A DNA stretch of 64,000 nucleotides from Neurospora crassa OR74A (taxonomy: Eukaryota > Ascomycota > Sordariomycetes > Sordariales > Sordariaceae). The notes beneath the pieces were generated by a model that was given only the letters and a program-made list of their open reading frames with translations, did not search any database and was not told where the DNA came from. The translations under genes were made by a program, and so were the position numbers. Positions 12,157 to 24,850 of the stretch are shown in pieces. The stretch covers positions 3,348,001 through 3,412,000 of the forward strand of contig NC_026505.1 in NCBI RefSeq assembly GCF_000182925.2, read 5' to 3'. How positions within the stretch are numbered: position 1 is the first letter of the stretch; every line of letters begins with the position of its first letter.

Positions 12157-15100
12157 GTGATGGGCGAGGACTCCATGCAGCAACTGCAACCTCCCACTCG
12201 ACGCGTCAATACCTTACCTAAGACCTTCCACCGAACAGAGTCGCCGGGTCGCTCTCTTCACCACGCCGCTCTGCCATCATCGCCCACAAATGTAATGACG
12301 ACGACGATCCGACAGCCCCTCATGGAGACCACCGATAATACTGCGACGAGCTCGCCCACTCCCACTTCAACTGCGCGCCGCAGTGGACGCGTCACGAAAG
12401 CCCCCGCCAAGTTTACCCCCGAACCAACGTCGCTCAGTAAGCGCAAGCGTGCATCGGAAAATGACGAAGGCGAGGACGGCGAAAATGAATCGCCCGAAGA
12501 AGGCCCTGATGAAGACGACGATCCCGACGCCAGTGAAGTTGAGCAGGAGCGCCAGCGGTCCAGGAAGAGGAAACCGTCATCCCAGTCGGCAAAGGCGAAG
12601 AAACCGGCTTTGAAAAAGCCAAAGATCAATGGAGATGCGCCATCGCGTCCCCAAACACCAGCAGAAACGCTTGCGTCCGCGCCCGCGCTGGCACTGAACA
12701 GCCATGCCAGCCTTCCTAGCAGGCCGAAGAAGTCTGCTCGAGTCGCAATCGCCCAACCTGAGGGAGAGGGCCTCTACAGTCAGCCACCCTTTCAGTCCGA
12801 ATCCCAGATAGTACGCTGGCGCATTGTGTTCTTCCCATTGCTGACAAGGTCCCACAGCCGATATTTTTAGGTCCGACGACCGACCCAACGAAGTTGCGAC
12901 CCGGTGGTATCACCAATACCAGGCTGACCACGCTGAGGCCCTTACCGACCTCGTCAACTGCATCCTCTTGTCTGCCGGATGCGACCAGCGAGTGACGGAG
13001 GATGATATCAGAGACCCTGATAACTGCCAGAACCGATTGGCGGATCTACAAAACGTTTATGCCGAGGTATGTCACTCCAAGCTCCCATTCATAGCAAGCG
13101 TGTCTGTACTAATACGTGTATCGTATTGTCATAGGTGGGCATCACGGATTACCCCTTGATTTCGCGGGCGCGATCTACTAGATCATTCCGCGATCTTCTA
13201 GTCGGCTTTTTCAGATCCCTGGTGGACGTTTTGCATGAAACAGATGCCCTGTACAAGGATGTACAAATACTGGAGAACATTTCCAGATGGGTGGCATCCA
13301 TGTCCTCTTCGACGCTTCGCCCATTCAGACATACAGCCACCACTATTGCGCTTGCTATTCAAACGGCACTTGTCAAGGCGGCGGGGATCTTGGATGGGCG
13401 TATCAGTAATTACATGCAGCAGCTCGAGAAGACGAAGGGCAAAGGATCCAAGAATGCCGGCCTTGTCGAATCTATACAACAAAACCTCACAGACGCCGAA
13501 CACTATCGGGATGTTTGCAAGGACCAGATCCAGGACATTTTCGATACTGTCTTCGTTCACCGATACCGCGATATCGATGCAAAAATACGGACGGAGTGTG
13601 TTGAGGCGCTCGGCAACTGGATTCATATGCTCCCCACTGTGTTCATGGAGCCCGAGTACCTTCGATACCTCGGCTGGATGCTTTCCGACGTGATGCCACA
13701 CACAAGACACGAGGTCTTGAAGCAACTGGGAAGGATATTCAAGAACCATGCCGAAAAGCTCGGTCATTTCATTGATCGATTCCGGCCACGACTGGTTGAG
13801 ATGGCCACCAAGGATTCCGATGTCAACGTGCGCGTAGTGGCCATCAGCAACATCCAGATCCTGAAAGATTCTGGCAATCTCGAACCGGACGAGATTGACT
13901 CTATCGGGCGTCTGATTTTTGACCCTGAATTACGCATCCGCAAAGCTGTCCTTGACTTCTTTGCTGGGTGTGTGAATGACTCCATTGAGAACAAGGTGGA
14001 AGAAATCGGAGGCGAGGACGCGATCGACGAGTTGTTTCAGGACCAGGATGAGGAGGACTTCAGCTCGCCACGGAGCGATTGGGTCAGTATCAAGTGCCTC
14101 GCTGAGCTCCTCGCTGCCTATGATACACAAATTGAGGAGGAGAACCCCGTTGAGCCTCCGCGTAATCTCGATATCGCAGTCGATGCGATTCCAGCTGTCG
14201 CCCCCGAGACCAGAATCTCGCTGGCTGGACACGTGTTGTATGAGAAGATCGACCAGCTGAAAAACTGGGAGTTGCTATCCGGCTATCTCCTGTACGACCA
14301 CTCTTCTAGCGCAAGCTCCAAATCTGCATCAAAGGGGGGCTCAGTTGAGACGGCCCTGCGGAGAGCAGTCGCACCGGAAGGCAGGGAAGAAGCTATACTG
14401 CTGGAGGTCCTCGCTTCTGCCGTGCGATCGAGCCTTGCAGCTCCTGCTGAGCTTGAAAAGAGCAAAAAGCACTTGCGATCAGAAGGCATCCATCTTATCG
14501 GCCCAGAAGAGGCTGCTCGTAAGCTTGCTTCCATCATTCCCAAGCTTCTAAGCAAGTACGGGGCGGATGCCAGCACGGCCGTTACCGTGCTACGACTCGA
14601 ACATTCCCTGGATCTCAACGTTTATCAGCAACTCGGCCAAGATTCGACCACATACGACAGGCTATTAACCGGGATTTGCACCCAGTTCGATAGGCATATC
14701 GATAGAGGTGTGTTGGCAGAAACAACCACGGCACTGTTACATGGAAGAAAGTACCCCGCGTTGGAGGAGACGATAGATGAGAAGGTGTCAGAGCTGTGGG
14801 ATAAGACCATCAACAAACTTCGGCAGTTTGACAAGTCTAGCGAGCTGGGTATTCGTCGTAACCTTGAGGAGCCTGCCATTATTGAACTTGGCAATATCCT
14901 TCTGAAGACCAGCAAACTCGTTACACTTAAGGACTGTATCGAGGTGCTGGAGGCAGACGGCCAGGTGGAGGGCTCCGAGTCTCCAGCTATCGAGATTCTT
15001 ATCCGTATTGTTATGCGTGGCAAGCTCGACCAGGTTGACGAGAACTTGGATGACCCCGAAGACGAAGCAGTCTCTTTCGCCGTCAAGACATGCCTCTTCT

Positions 15101-16122
15101 ACTTTTTGTGGAAGGCTCGTGTCCTGAGAGACGCGGTCAGCGAGCAGAGGTCCATTCCCGCCCTTCAGATCGAACGTCTTAATACCCTGCGCCAGTCCTT
15201 CGTCAGAAACCTCGTCTGGACACTTTCCTCACGTGGAACTAACGATGACCTGCGCCTCTTTGCCACTGGTGCCCTCTGTGACTTGCACGTCGCCTTTGCC
15301 TCGGTCCGACGCGTTATCGAGCGCAACGCCGCTGAGGGATCCGCCGTCGACTACTCGTTGATCAACCCGCTCCTGGACCCCATCGACCCCGGACTCACGC
15401 GCGAGCTTATCGAAATCTTTACCGCCGCCGAGCGCGCTTACGCCCGCTGCATCAACAGGCAACTGAACAACCCAGGCGAAGACGAGGGGCCTATCGAGCA
15501 TTTCTCCTCGGACGAGGAGGATGACGAAGACGAAGACGACAGCGATCTCACGCCCGTGCAGAAGAAGAGGAAGGAACTCAAGGCGGAACGGGTTCTCTGC
15601 GAGCTCACGGGTAAGATGGTGCTCGCCATCGTGGCCAAGGTGCTCGACCAGGGCGGCTCGGGACAGGGTGCAGCCGGCAAGATCAAGAAGCGGATGGTCA
15701 GGAACCAAAACAAGCTGGGTCCCAATTTCAAGGAGACACTGGCGTATCTCGTGGATGAAGGCCGAGCGGCGAGAGTAAGGGAGGCGGCTGCCAAAGCGGC
15801 CGGCAAGAAGAAGAGACCGGCTCTTGCCGCGCCTGGCTCGAGGGCTCGAGGCAGCAGACCGGCGGCTGCCGGAAACTCTGGTGCTTCGGTGGCTGGGAAG
15901 AAACAGGCGCTCAGTGCGGAGATCATCACTGCGGAGGATAATGATTCAGAGCTATCGGATATTGAAATCGAGGAGGAGGAGCCCGAGGCCGTTCCCGATC
16001 CTGAAGAGAGAACCGACTTAGTTAATGATCCTATTGAGGATCACGATGAGGACGAAGGCGGGGAGGGAGACGGCAAGAGTAAGAAGGATGATGATGGTGA
16101 CGAAGACATGGATGAGGAGTAG
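12157..16122 (+). CDS. SCC3: Cohesin subunit SCC3/STAG (Psc3-like)
   Basis: Exons 12157-12778, 12858-13066 and 13135-16122 give 1272 residues. Intron 2 is standard (GTATGT...CATAG). Intron 1 needs the weak donor GTCAGC with branch GCTGAC and acceptor CACAG; this restores an EGLYTDIFRSDD junction that fits the family, whereas the better-looking GTACGC donor leaves the wrong frame. An acidic and basic N terminus precedes the STAG region (about residues 278-390, RSFRDLLVGFFRSLV) and the conserved domain around residues 415-485 (VHRYRD...IRTECVEALGNW). A HEAT-like body follows, then an acidic tail. SCC3 binds the SCC1 kleisin, loads cohesin on DNA and holds sister chromatids together. It converges with POT1, with only 380 bases between stop codons. 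Confidence 0.93.
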
Positions 16123-16502
16123 ATCTGCTTTGGGCGGGCAGTTATGGTAGGTAATCAAACACCACAGGGTGACGGTTTCATGGATGGGAAGAGACAAGAT
16201 GCGACCCAGACTCTATGTTCATTTAAATGATTTGGCGGCGAGCATGCAGGCAGGCTTTGTTTTGAGAACTCCAAGGACTTTAATTGTTTCGTACATTATC
16301 ATGCTCTCTCTCTCTCTCCGTTCCTAGAGTCGCTATTATAATGGATTCGAAAAAAGCGGTTACGGTGGTCATGGGTTCAGACATGGTGGGAAGTGACTTT
16401 GGGGTGCTTCTGTTTAGTCGTACAGCAAAGCTAATTGCGACAGACAGTGGCACGTAATGGTCTTGCTTGATCGATATAGATCAACAAGTAGTTATCATCC
16501 AT
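16123..16502. other. Convergent 3' region, SCC3/POT1
   Basis: These 380 bases separate two converging stop codons and must hold both polyadenylation sites. A short CT repeat lies near 16305. Nothing else is seen. Confidence 0.5.
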
Positions 16503-18783
16503 TCATACACATATCTTGGTGCCAAACATCCCAAACACCCTCACCCACCCACCGGCTGCTCCATCCGTCTTGGGCAGCCCATCATCGTCCTCCGACACCC
16601 GAACGCCATACTGCTTCAAACAGCAACTGAACGGCTTGTTAGAAAGCTCTTCTTCCCCTTGATTCTGCTGATGCTGCTGCTGCTGCTGCTGCTGCTGCTC
16701 GCCATCTGAGTCCTCAAGCGGCGGCTTCAAATTCTCCAATTGTACCACCTCCGTCGCCTTCTTTCCCTTGCGCTTTTTCGTTATCCTGCCATTCCCATTA
16801 ATATCCTCATCCTCCCCCTTGCCCTCGTCTCTCTCCTCCCTTTTTTTGACCGCTGCACGAGCTTTATCAGCCTTGAGCTCCTCCAGGTTTCCCCAGAGAG
16901 TAAACATCCTCTCCCGCAGCGTAGCCAGAGTATGAGGGTCTCGGCGGAGGTTAACGGCGTCCAGACCGGTGAGACATTGTGCTTCTGTGTTATCCACCGT
17001 TACCCATAGCCTGGCTCTTGTTTTGGGGTCACGGTCACATTTCCGTGTACTTTTGTCTTTGTCCATCGCAGCTACGGTTGCGGGCAATGATGGGGTGCTG
17101 GCGTCCTCAAGGAGGAGGGCGAAGCGCCATTCCCACGTTCGGCCTTTGTCTTGGTCTTCATCGTTTGAAGCATCCATGGTTGAGTTAAGGCTGTCTTGAT
17201 CGCTCTCGTCATCGTCATCATCGTGATCGTTGTCCGACAATATATCAAACTCAGACCACTTCCTTCCACAAGCAAAATCTTCTAGGTTGCACGGGTGGAA
17301 GTCCACGACGCGGACACAAGCATTATACTTGGTATTAGTAAACGGCAGCGGGATCTTGACGGGCTGGCCATTGACCATTGTCTCGTACATGACCGGTTCG
17401 AGAATAGACGCAAGCGTCGACACGGGCTTCGGGTGCGCTTCGCAGGTGACAAGCTCATTTAAACCCAGGGCAACCTTTTCTTGCTCCTCGACCGCCTTCT
17501 TCTCCAACTCAGCACGGGCGCAGTTTGCGCCGTTCTTTGGCCCTGAACTTCTTGCTAGGGGGCTGGCCATCGAGGAGTACTTCATCGCTGCTGCCGGCTC
17601 TAGCAAATTTTCGCTTAGCCCCAGCCTCCTGCGCGGCCTTGACCGCTAGGATCTGCGTCTTTTTCTCCCGGGAGTAATCGCGCCAGCGGCGGACGGCCTC
17701 TTTCAGGCGCGAGTCGACTTTTGCTTTGGTAACGCTGGGGTGAGGCGCGACGATGTCGAGGATCTCAACGTTGACTTTCCGGGCGGACGCGTTGCGCTCC
17801 TCTCTGAGAAAGCCCTCAAGGTGCGCGCCGTTGCGGCCGAACTTGACTTGCACGTTGCGCAGCGAGAGCCACATGCCGGCTGAAACGCCGGCTTCGCGGA
17901 TGAAGTCGGCATGCGCATCGTAGCAGCTTATTTGGATGGTTCGTTTTCCGTAAGGGCCGACCCATGGGTGCTGTTGGGCAGCTTCTGGGTTGTTGTCTTC
18001 GGGATAGGCGTCGGCTGGTCTGGCTGCCGATGCGAGGTCTCTAACCCCTTCCCAGGTATAATGGAAAAACAAGTCGTTTTCGGTGTAGTCGCTGAGGTAA
18101 AGGGTGATTCGGCCCATTTCGTCCGTATAAGGGTCCTTGGCGACTTGGCCGATTAAGTCATAAAAGTTGCCGTCCGTGACATCCTTCAAGAGACTAAACT
18201 TGTCTTTGACGTTCAGGGATACTTTGACCCTTTGCTGGTACTCGGCCTCGTCGGGAACGTCATACTTGTCGATCACGTTGTATAAGTAGGACACATACTG
18301 GTGGTGTTCCTCCTTCAACAGCTTGTGGCTTTCACCTTGCTTTGGGGGCAAGAGTGCTACCTGTGCTGAAGCGGGATAGACGGGTATTGTCGCTGCCTTG
18401 TAAACGCAAACGGTGGTGATCTTGCTGGTGATGAGAGACTTTGGGTTGGACTTGAACCTCTGAACTTTTGCGCTTAGAACAACAAGCACGTCTCCGGCGC
18501 CGACTTCGGGCATCCGTGCCTCGGGGCGGAAGATGACGAGCTCAACTCCGGCCGATTCATCTTCAATGGACAGGTCAGATATGGTCAGGGTGCACTTCCA
18601 GTCCGATCCGTGTGTCGCGACGGGTGCTCGGCAGTCCTTAAGAACACCAATGACATTGACCATGGACCCGGGCTGGGCATCACCGTCATCGTCGAGAATG
18701 GCTCGTAGGGGTGTGAGCGTTGACGGAAAAAGTGGTGGCTTTGCCTTGGCCGCCGGTTTCCTGTCTCTGAGCGGGCGCATCAT
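16503..18783 (-). CDS. POT1: Telomere single-strand-binding protein POT1, with apparent frame break
   Basis: The ATG at 18783 follows an acceptor-like CCAG, and a donor GTAAGT lies about 90 bases upstream, so a 5'-UTR intron is likely. The N-terminal POT1/Cdc13-type OB fold is clear (TLTPLRAILDDDG, VNVIGVLKDCRAP, WKCTLTISD). A second region follows (FYDLIGQVAKDPY, ITLYLSDYTEND, WLSLRNVQVKFG). This frame ends at 17509 after KERRKLRPC. The family's C-terminal part continues in another frame from about 17540 (AELEKKAVEEQE, then PFTNTKYNACVRVVDFHP) to 16503, with an acidic tract and a CAG-type polyglutamine run. No GT-AG intron of workable size fixes the frame; a one-base difference near 17512-17525 would explain it. 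Either the sequence has an error or this copy is shifted. POT1 caps the telomeric G-strand in the nucleus. Confidence 0.85.
16672..16699 (-). repeat. CAG/CTG trinucleotide run in POT1
   Basis: An almost pure CTG run on the plus strand encodes the polyglutamine tract (with one His) near the POT1 C terminus. It is prone to length change. Confidence 0.9.
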
Positions 18784-20106
18784 CTGGATATCCCAACTCT
18801 CCGTTCCGATTACATGGCGGCGGATGAGTATGTGGATGAAACACCACCAGCGGTTGGTCGTGATACTTACCAACCGTTGTAGGGCAACTTGGGGACTTCA
18901 GTGTTATACGTCGTACATTACGCGTTCACTTTACGCGTCTTGAAAGCGGAAATGGCACCTGCCCAATCGCCAAGTTTGCGCGACCGCATGTGCAGGGCAA
19001 GGGTCTTGGCCGCCCGTCGGGCCAGACCATCAGACTTGAAGCGCTGTGCTTTCAGCAAGCCTTGCAGGGCTACGGTAATGGTTAGACGCATGGTCTGTGC
19101 TTTCTCTTACCTACCCAGTATAGTCATGAGGGGTCGGGGACTCCCGAACAGGACCTTGCAGGCCAGCCTCCCAACACAACCTAAAGCCTGGAGGTAGCAA
19201 AGACGTATCTACCTAGCTCAGACGGTGGGAGGTTGAGAGCGGCCTTTTGACGTCGTTCTTTCAAGTAACTGAAACATGTCGTAGTCATTCAGGGAAACGA
19301 AAAGCTTGCGGCTCGACGGACGCGGCCTGAGGTCGATGAAGTTATGACGGGCAGTGTGTAACCTGCAAACAATCCATGACGTTCACAAGCAAAATGGAAG
19401 GAATGAGAAGAATGCCTGGAGGGTCCAGCCGCTCTGAGGTGGGGCCACCCAATGGTGGACAAGTTCCTGCACTCCAAGAACAGCGGACAAGTTACAAAGC
19501 TGCTCATGTGGCCTGTGCTCGAGCTTGGCTCTTCCATCCCCACTTTCAGAAGCCAAACTCTTTTCGCTACAGTTGGTGCCAGCATTGGGCGCTGTGGGCA
19601 GTGACTGGGCCACCTTCAGGCCTGAGGGGCAGCTGTGACTGAGTGGCAGGCAGGGCACAGTGACTGCCTGCACTTGGACTTCACTTTCGTGGAGGTGGAA
19701 AGTGCTGGTAGAGGAGGGGACAAGCCGCCGCCGCATTCTTGTTTCCGCTTTCTGCTCGAGGCGCGGGCGAACTCCCAAATTCTTTCATCGTCGCTCCTCA
19801 AAAAACACACAACTCGCCTGCCCCATCCATCCCCAAAACCCAATCCTTCTCTGACGTTTTCCGTCTCGCCGACAACGCACCCATACTTTTCTCCGTCCCA
19901 TTCAGGATTGCTTTGGCAGGACCGTATCAACCGGGCTCTTCCAATTCTCCGGCTTTTCTTGATCGCATATACCTCCCTTTGAACGGCTCGCAGCAACTTC
20001 GTCGCCGGGGCTTCATCGATTGCATCGCCCCTCGTTTGCCGCCTTCATATCACACCTCCATCACCCATCCGTCTAGACACCGTCGTCTCGACATCGCGTC
20101 GCAACC
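18784..20106. promoter_or_regulatory. Divergent upstream region, POT1/importin alpha
   Basis: It contains the POT1 leader with a probable 5'-UTR intron (donor GTAAGT near 18870, acceptor just before the ATG) and a long pyrimidine-rich leader of the importin alpha gene from about 19750. Several short open frames in it lack any family features. No TATA box is clear. Confidence 0.5.
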
Positions 20107-22068
20107 ATGGCTGACCGATACATTCCCGAGCATCGTCGCACCCAGTTCAAGGCCAAGAGTGCTTTCAAGCCCGATGAGCTTCGTCGCCGTCGTGAGGAAC
20201 AGCAGGTCGAAATTCGCAAGGCGAAGCGCGAGGAGAACTTGGCCAAGAGGCGCGGTATTGGTGCTGGCGACTCGCGGCCTGGAGCTTCCCTTGGTGCCGC
20301 CCCCGACAGTGACGATGAGAACCCTCCCACCGAGTCTCAGGTATGCAAACCTCTATCTTACTCCCCTTACATGATCGGCCACAATTTTGCTACTGCGTCC
20401 GTCCATCGCCTCTCCCTTCTCTCCCCCACGTGTACCCCGCCGATGATGGTGATGCTTGAGCCACAAACCCCCAGGCAGTGCCGAACCTGCATTCAAGCTG
20501 CGCGCGCAAACTCGAACATTGTACAAACGAAAACCACCCCACATTCCGTCACGTCCCCGATCTTTGTTATAGTTGATCTCCACATGCTAACCCAGTTGTC
20601 ATAGTTGAGCGAGGACCTTCCCAAGATGGTCGAGGGTGTCTTCTCCAGTGAGATCGATAAGCAAATTCAGGCGACCACTAAGTTCAGAAAGCTGCTCAGC
20701 AAGGAGCGCAACCCTCCCATTGAGGAGGTTATCAAGACCGGCGTCGTTGGTCGCTTCGTCGAGTTCCTCCGCTCCCCCCACACCCTGGTCCAGTTCGAGG
20801 CCGCTTGGGCCCTTACCAACATTGCTTCGGGCTCTGCCACTCAAACCCAGGTTGTCATCGAAGCTGGTGCTGTTCCCATCTTCGTCGAGCTTCTCGGAAG
20901 CCCCGAGCCTGATGTGCGTGAACAGGCTGTTTGGGCTCTCGGCAATATTGCTGGCGATAGCCCTCAATGCCGTGATTACGTTCTAAGCTGCGGTGCTCTG
21001 CGTCCTTTGTTGACCCTCCTTGGTGATAGCCGCAAACTTAGCATGCTCAGGAATGCTACCTGGACTCTTAGTAACTTCTGCCGTGGCAAGACTCCTCAGC
21101 CCGACTGGAACACGGTTAGTTCTCTCGATCACGAACAATCTAGTATGTCTACTGATCCATCATAGATCGCCCCTGCTTTGCCAGTTCTCGCCAAGCTCGT
21201 CTACTCGCTCGACGACGAGGTTCTTATTGACGCTTGCTGGGCCATCTCCTACCTCTCGGATGGATCCAACGACAAAATCCAGGCGGTTATTGAGGCTGGC
21301 ATTCCCAGGCGTCTTGTTGAGCTCCTCATGCATGCTTCCACCTCTGTCCAGACGCCCGCGCTTCGATCCGTTGGCAACATTGTGACGGGAGACGATGTTC
21401 AGACCCAGGTTATCATTAACTGCGGTGCCCTTCCCTGCCTCCTGTCGCTTCTGAGCTCCAACAAGGATGGCATCCGCAAGGAGGCTTGCTGGACCATCAG
21501 CAACATTACTGCTGGAAACTCGGCTCAGATCCAATCTGTCATTGACGCCAACATCATCCCTCCTTTGATCCACCTTCTCTCCCATGCCGACCTCAAGACT
21601 CGTAAGGAGGCCTGCTGGGCTATCAGCAACGCGACTTCGGGTGGTCTCCAGAAGCCCGATCAGATCAGATACTTGGTTGCTCAAGGCTGCATCAAGCCGC
21701 TCTGCGACCTTCTGGCTTGCCCTGACAACAAGATTATCCAGGTTGCCCTGGATGGTCTTGAGAATATTCTCAAGGTTGGCGAGCTCGACAAGAACGCCGC
21801 TGGCGATGGCCCTGACTCGATCAACCGTTATGCCCTATTTATCGAGGAATGCGGAGGAATGGAGAAGATTCACGACTGCCAGACGAACGCCAACGAGGAG
21901 ATCTACATGAAGGCGTACAACATCATTGAAAAGTACTTCTCCGACGAGGACGAGGCCGGTGATGAGGCCATGGGCGCTCAGCAGCAGTTTGGATTCGGTG
22001 CTTCCGGTGGTGCCCAGCAGGGTGGCTTCAACTTCGGTGCTAACGGCACCGAGTCGATGGACATGTAA
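20107..22068 (+). CDS. SRP1: Importin subunit alpha (karyopherin alpha)
   Basis: Exons 20107-20340, 20605-21114 and 21166-22068 join in phase 0 to 548 residues. The first intron is long for this window (264 nt); the second is 51 nt. The ATG sits in a strong context (CAACCATGG). The N terminus is a basic importin-beta-binding domain ([33 protein letters not shown] split around residues 8-40). About ten armadillo repeats follow, with the NLS-groove signature repeated: [57 protein letters not shown]. An acidic exportin-binding motif and a Gly/Gln-rich tail close the protein. It carries classical-NLS cargo with importin beta into the nucleus. Confidence 0.97.
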
Positions 22069-23194
22069 AATGCTGTACAATCCGTCTAGTTCTTTTTACG
22101 AAGGGGATGGTTGGGTTAAAGATTGGGATGAGGGGACCCAGATGTGATGTTGATCACGGCACCATCTGGGAAATCCTACCATAAACATCTTACCCCATCA
22201 GCCTTTCGGCTCCCCCATACGAGTTCATTCGCCCAAACACAAGTCACAACACGGCAGAACTATATTGCTTCAATCTCATAGTGCCCCCTCACGCTTATTC
22301 ACCACACCATACCCCTTGAATTGGCGTTATCAAAGTTATGTTTAAAAGAGAAAGGCGAGGATAAGTAGACGCACATGGAGGCCGATTGGTCCTTTGGTGC
22401 GAAAGCTCGAACCTGATGAGGACACGATGATGCGTTTTATGATGAAGGGAGAGTAAATCAAAGGGTCTGAATGGTAGCTTGAAAGCTCCAACCCTATAGC
22501 CATGTTCGGACGCGCAGTGATCAAGCCAAGGAGAAGGGAGCGGGAGCCTCGGGGCCGATGTAAAGGGCCGTCCAGGAGGTGGGAAGTATCTACAGCCTCT
22601 AATGGTCATTGCTAGTGCATGGCCAGAGAGTAGAGGTCACAGTTGGTTTGTCGGGGCAGTTGGCTATGTAGTCACGACCAAGTGGGCTCAACGACACCAA
22701 TTATAGCGAGTATCTAGTCAACATAGCTAGCTATATGCTCAGCAAGTTTACATGCTTCTCAAAACGCTTCTAGGTCTCATCCGCTAGACGTAGGTTGTCC
22801 ACGCCGTCCCTGGTACCATCAACTAATAGGGTTAGGGTTATTGCGGCTCCTTTCTCCATGCCAACTGACCTTCCATCTGAATGAAGACATCGCGGGAAGT
22901 GCGCAGAGTAATGAAGGCAGTTGTACATGATACAATGCAGGTATAGTTTCAGCATACCTATATCTCTAATCTCACGACTAAGAAGATCACACAGATCGTC
23001 GTCCTTGTACGGCACGCATAGTTTATGTAAGCGGTTGTACACACGTGATGACGTTTGGATCTAGGCCTTTCAGGTTACCATTTCCATGCACGTTCCTCCT
23101 TTGCCAACTTCATCACATCCATGTAGCACAAAGCGTCGGCGTTCTCGGACTTCCATCGTGCTAGCCATCTCATGTCGGCCTGCTGTGCTACATA
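22069..23194. other. Intergenic DNA with a short telomere-like motif
   Basis: This holds the importin alpha 3' flank and the upstream region of the cystinosin-like gene. A TAGGGTTAGGGTTA stretch, about two telomere units, lies at 22827-22840. No gene is supported. Confidence 0.5.
22827..22840 (+). repeat. Two-unit TTAGGG-like motif
   Basis: TAGGGTTAGGGTTA reads as slightly more than two fungal telomere units inside a chromosome arm. It is too short to mark a fused telomere; similar short motifs act as factor-binding sites upstream of genes in fungi. Confidence 0.6.
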
Positions 23195-24159
23195 ATGACG
23201 GATTCCACTTTCTTGACCAGCTTATCGCACGTCTTTGGCTGGACGTACTTCACCTGCTGGTCTCTCTCGTTCTATCCCCAGTCAATCCTCAACTTCTCGC
23301 GCAAGTCAACATCGGGAACCACTATAGACTTTCCTCTCATAAACTCGCTAGGTCAGTTTAAGCTTCTTCACTCACCTAAATTACCAGACAAATTAATCAA
23401 GCTTTCTAAAACGAATAAGCAGGTTTCTTCGCCTACACCATCTCCAACATCGCCTTTGCGTATTCCCCCTTGATCCGCGCCCAGTACGCAGTCCGTTACA
23501 AGGGCTTGACGCCAACGGTCCAGCTCAACGACATTACCTTCGCCTTCCACGGCCTCATCCTCTGCTTCGTCACCGTCAGTCAGTACCTCTTCCCTCGCGC
23601 GTGGGGCTTCGCGCCGAGCCTCGGCAGCCGTCCCAGCCGCTTCATTCTGGGAACCTTCTTCGGCTGCGTAGCTGGGGCGCTCATCATCATTTTCCGGGTA
23701 TGGGCCTCGCCAGTTCGTAACGATACAAGCGGCGCGGCGGTGACGGAAGGTGGCTGGGTCTGGCTAGACGCCATCTACGCCGTTTCGTACGTCAAGCTCG
23801 TTGTGACCTTGATCAAGTATACGCCGCAGGTTATTGTCAACTACCGCAACCGGTCGACCGAGGGGTGGTCCATCTTGCAGATTCTGTTGGATTTTGGCGG
23901 CGGGATTCTGAGTATTGCGCAACAGGCTATTGATAGTTACCAGCAGGGCGACTGGTCGGGCATCACGGGGAACCCGGTCAAATTCGCGTTGGGGAACGTG
24001 TCGATGATTTATGACTTGGTGTTTATTATGCAGCATTATGTGCTTTATCGCCATGCAGCGGGAGCAAAGGCGGATGGTGCTGAGGGGGACTCTGATCTGG
24101 ACCCATTGCTCAGAGAGGATGTGAGGGGAGGGGGTGATGAGGAGAGGCGGATTCAGTGA
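23195..24159 (+). CDS. Cystinosin-like PQ-loop lysosomal/vacuolar transporter
   Basis: Exons 23195-23351 and 23423-24159 join across a 71-nt intron (GTCAGT...AAGCAG) to give 297 residues. The protein is almost all membrane helix. The first PQ loop is at residues 28-29 in the cystinosin motif [16 protein letters not shown], and the second is at about 187-188 ([18 protein letters not shown]). These are followed by [13 protein letters not shown], with the Asp used for proton coupling in cystinosin. Seven helices are expected. Animal cystinosin exports cystine with protons from lysosomes; yeast ERS1 is the related endosome/vacuole protein. The tail is hydrophilic, with no obvious sorting signal. 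I infer a vacuolar cystine/H+ symporter. A further-upstream start is possible but not needed. Confidence 0.93.
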
Positions 24160-24850
24160 GGGATGACAGTACCTCCACGACTCATTTATACACACCACCT
24201 CCACATCGTGTTCAGTCCAGCGCGCTCGATGACGAGTTGTTAAGATGGCCTTTGCGATGGAGGTATTTTACTCTGCCTTGTCGACGTCCACGGTCGTGTC
24301 TTCTACTAACTTTGGCGGTGGGTTTCATTTCGTTTGGAGGACCCGGGGTCTGTTGGGTTCGATGCAGTATCATCTTATTTGCATCTGCAAGGAACTTCCG
24401 GACGCGACTCGGAGATATTTCAGTTGACTGTCATCTAAGACAGCCGGGATAGGAAACAGCCCAAAAAAAAAATCCAATTCGATAACTGAACCCCGAAGCA
24501 TCAAAGCCGCGTGATCCGGCAAGTTCTAACGTTCTTGCGCACCTGCTTCCTTCCGCTCCAAGAGCTGCCTCTCTAGACATTGCAACACGCAAGAAAGAGG
24601 CTATGTCCTGGGCCGTTCTCTTCCCTCTCGTTCGCTCCCACACCACTCGAGGAAGTAGTAGTATCAGCAATAGTTTCATAAACAACTTCAGTACAGCACC
24701 AAATACCATCAACAGTTCAGTTGCGTTTAAACCAGTACCGGCGCCACCCCCCCACCCCCTATGAGGAGGGAGAAGGAACCGAAACCAAAGCGAGTGGACC
24801 TCCAACCTGTAGAACCTTAACATTTACCACCGAGTAGCGCGAACAAGTCC
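24160..24850. other. Intergenic DNA before the secreted peptide gene
   Basis: This is the 3' flank of the cystinosin-like gene and the leader of the next gene. A 130-codon minus-strand frame at 24431-24823 shows no family features and is not called. Confidence 0.45.

Noticed and set aside
12811-12870. GTACGC donor with TTTTAG acceptor for SCC3 intron 1
   Set aside because: It yields a frame that destroys the conserved EVATRW segment; the GTCAGC/CACAG pair keeps it.
17509-17606. An intron joining the two POT1 frames
   Set aside because: Candidate GT-AG pairs give introns of 26-41 bases or the wrong downstream frame, and none has a branch point.
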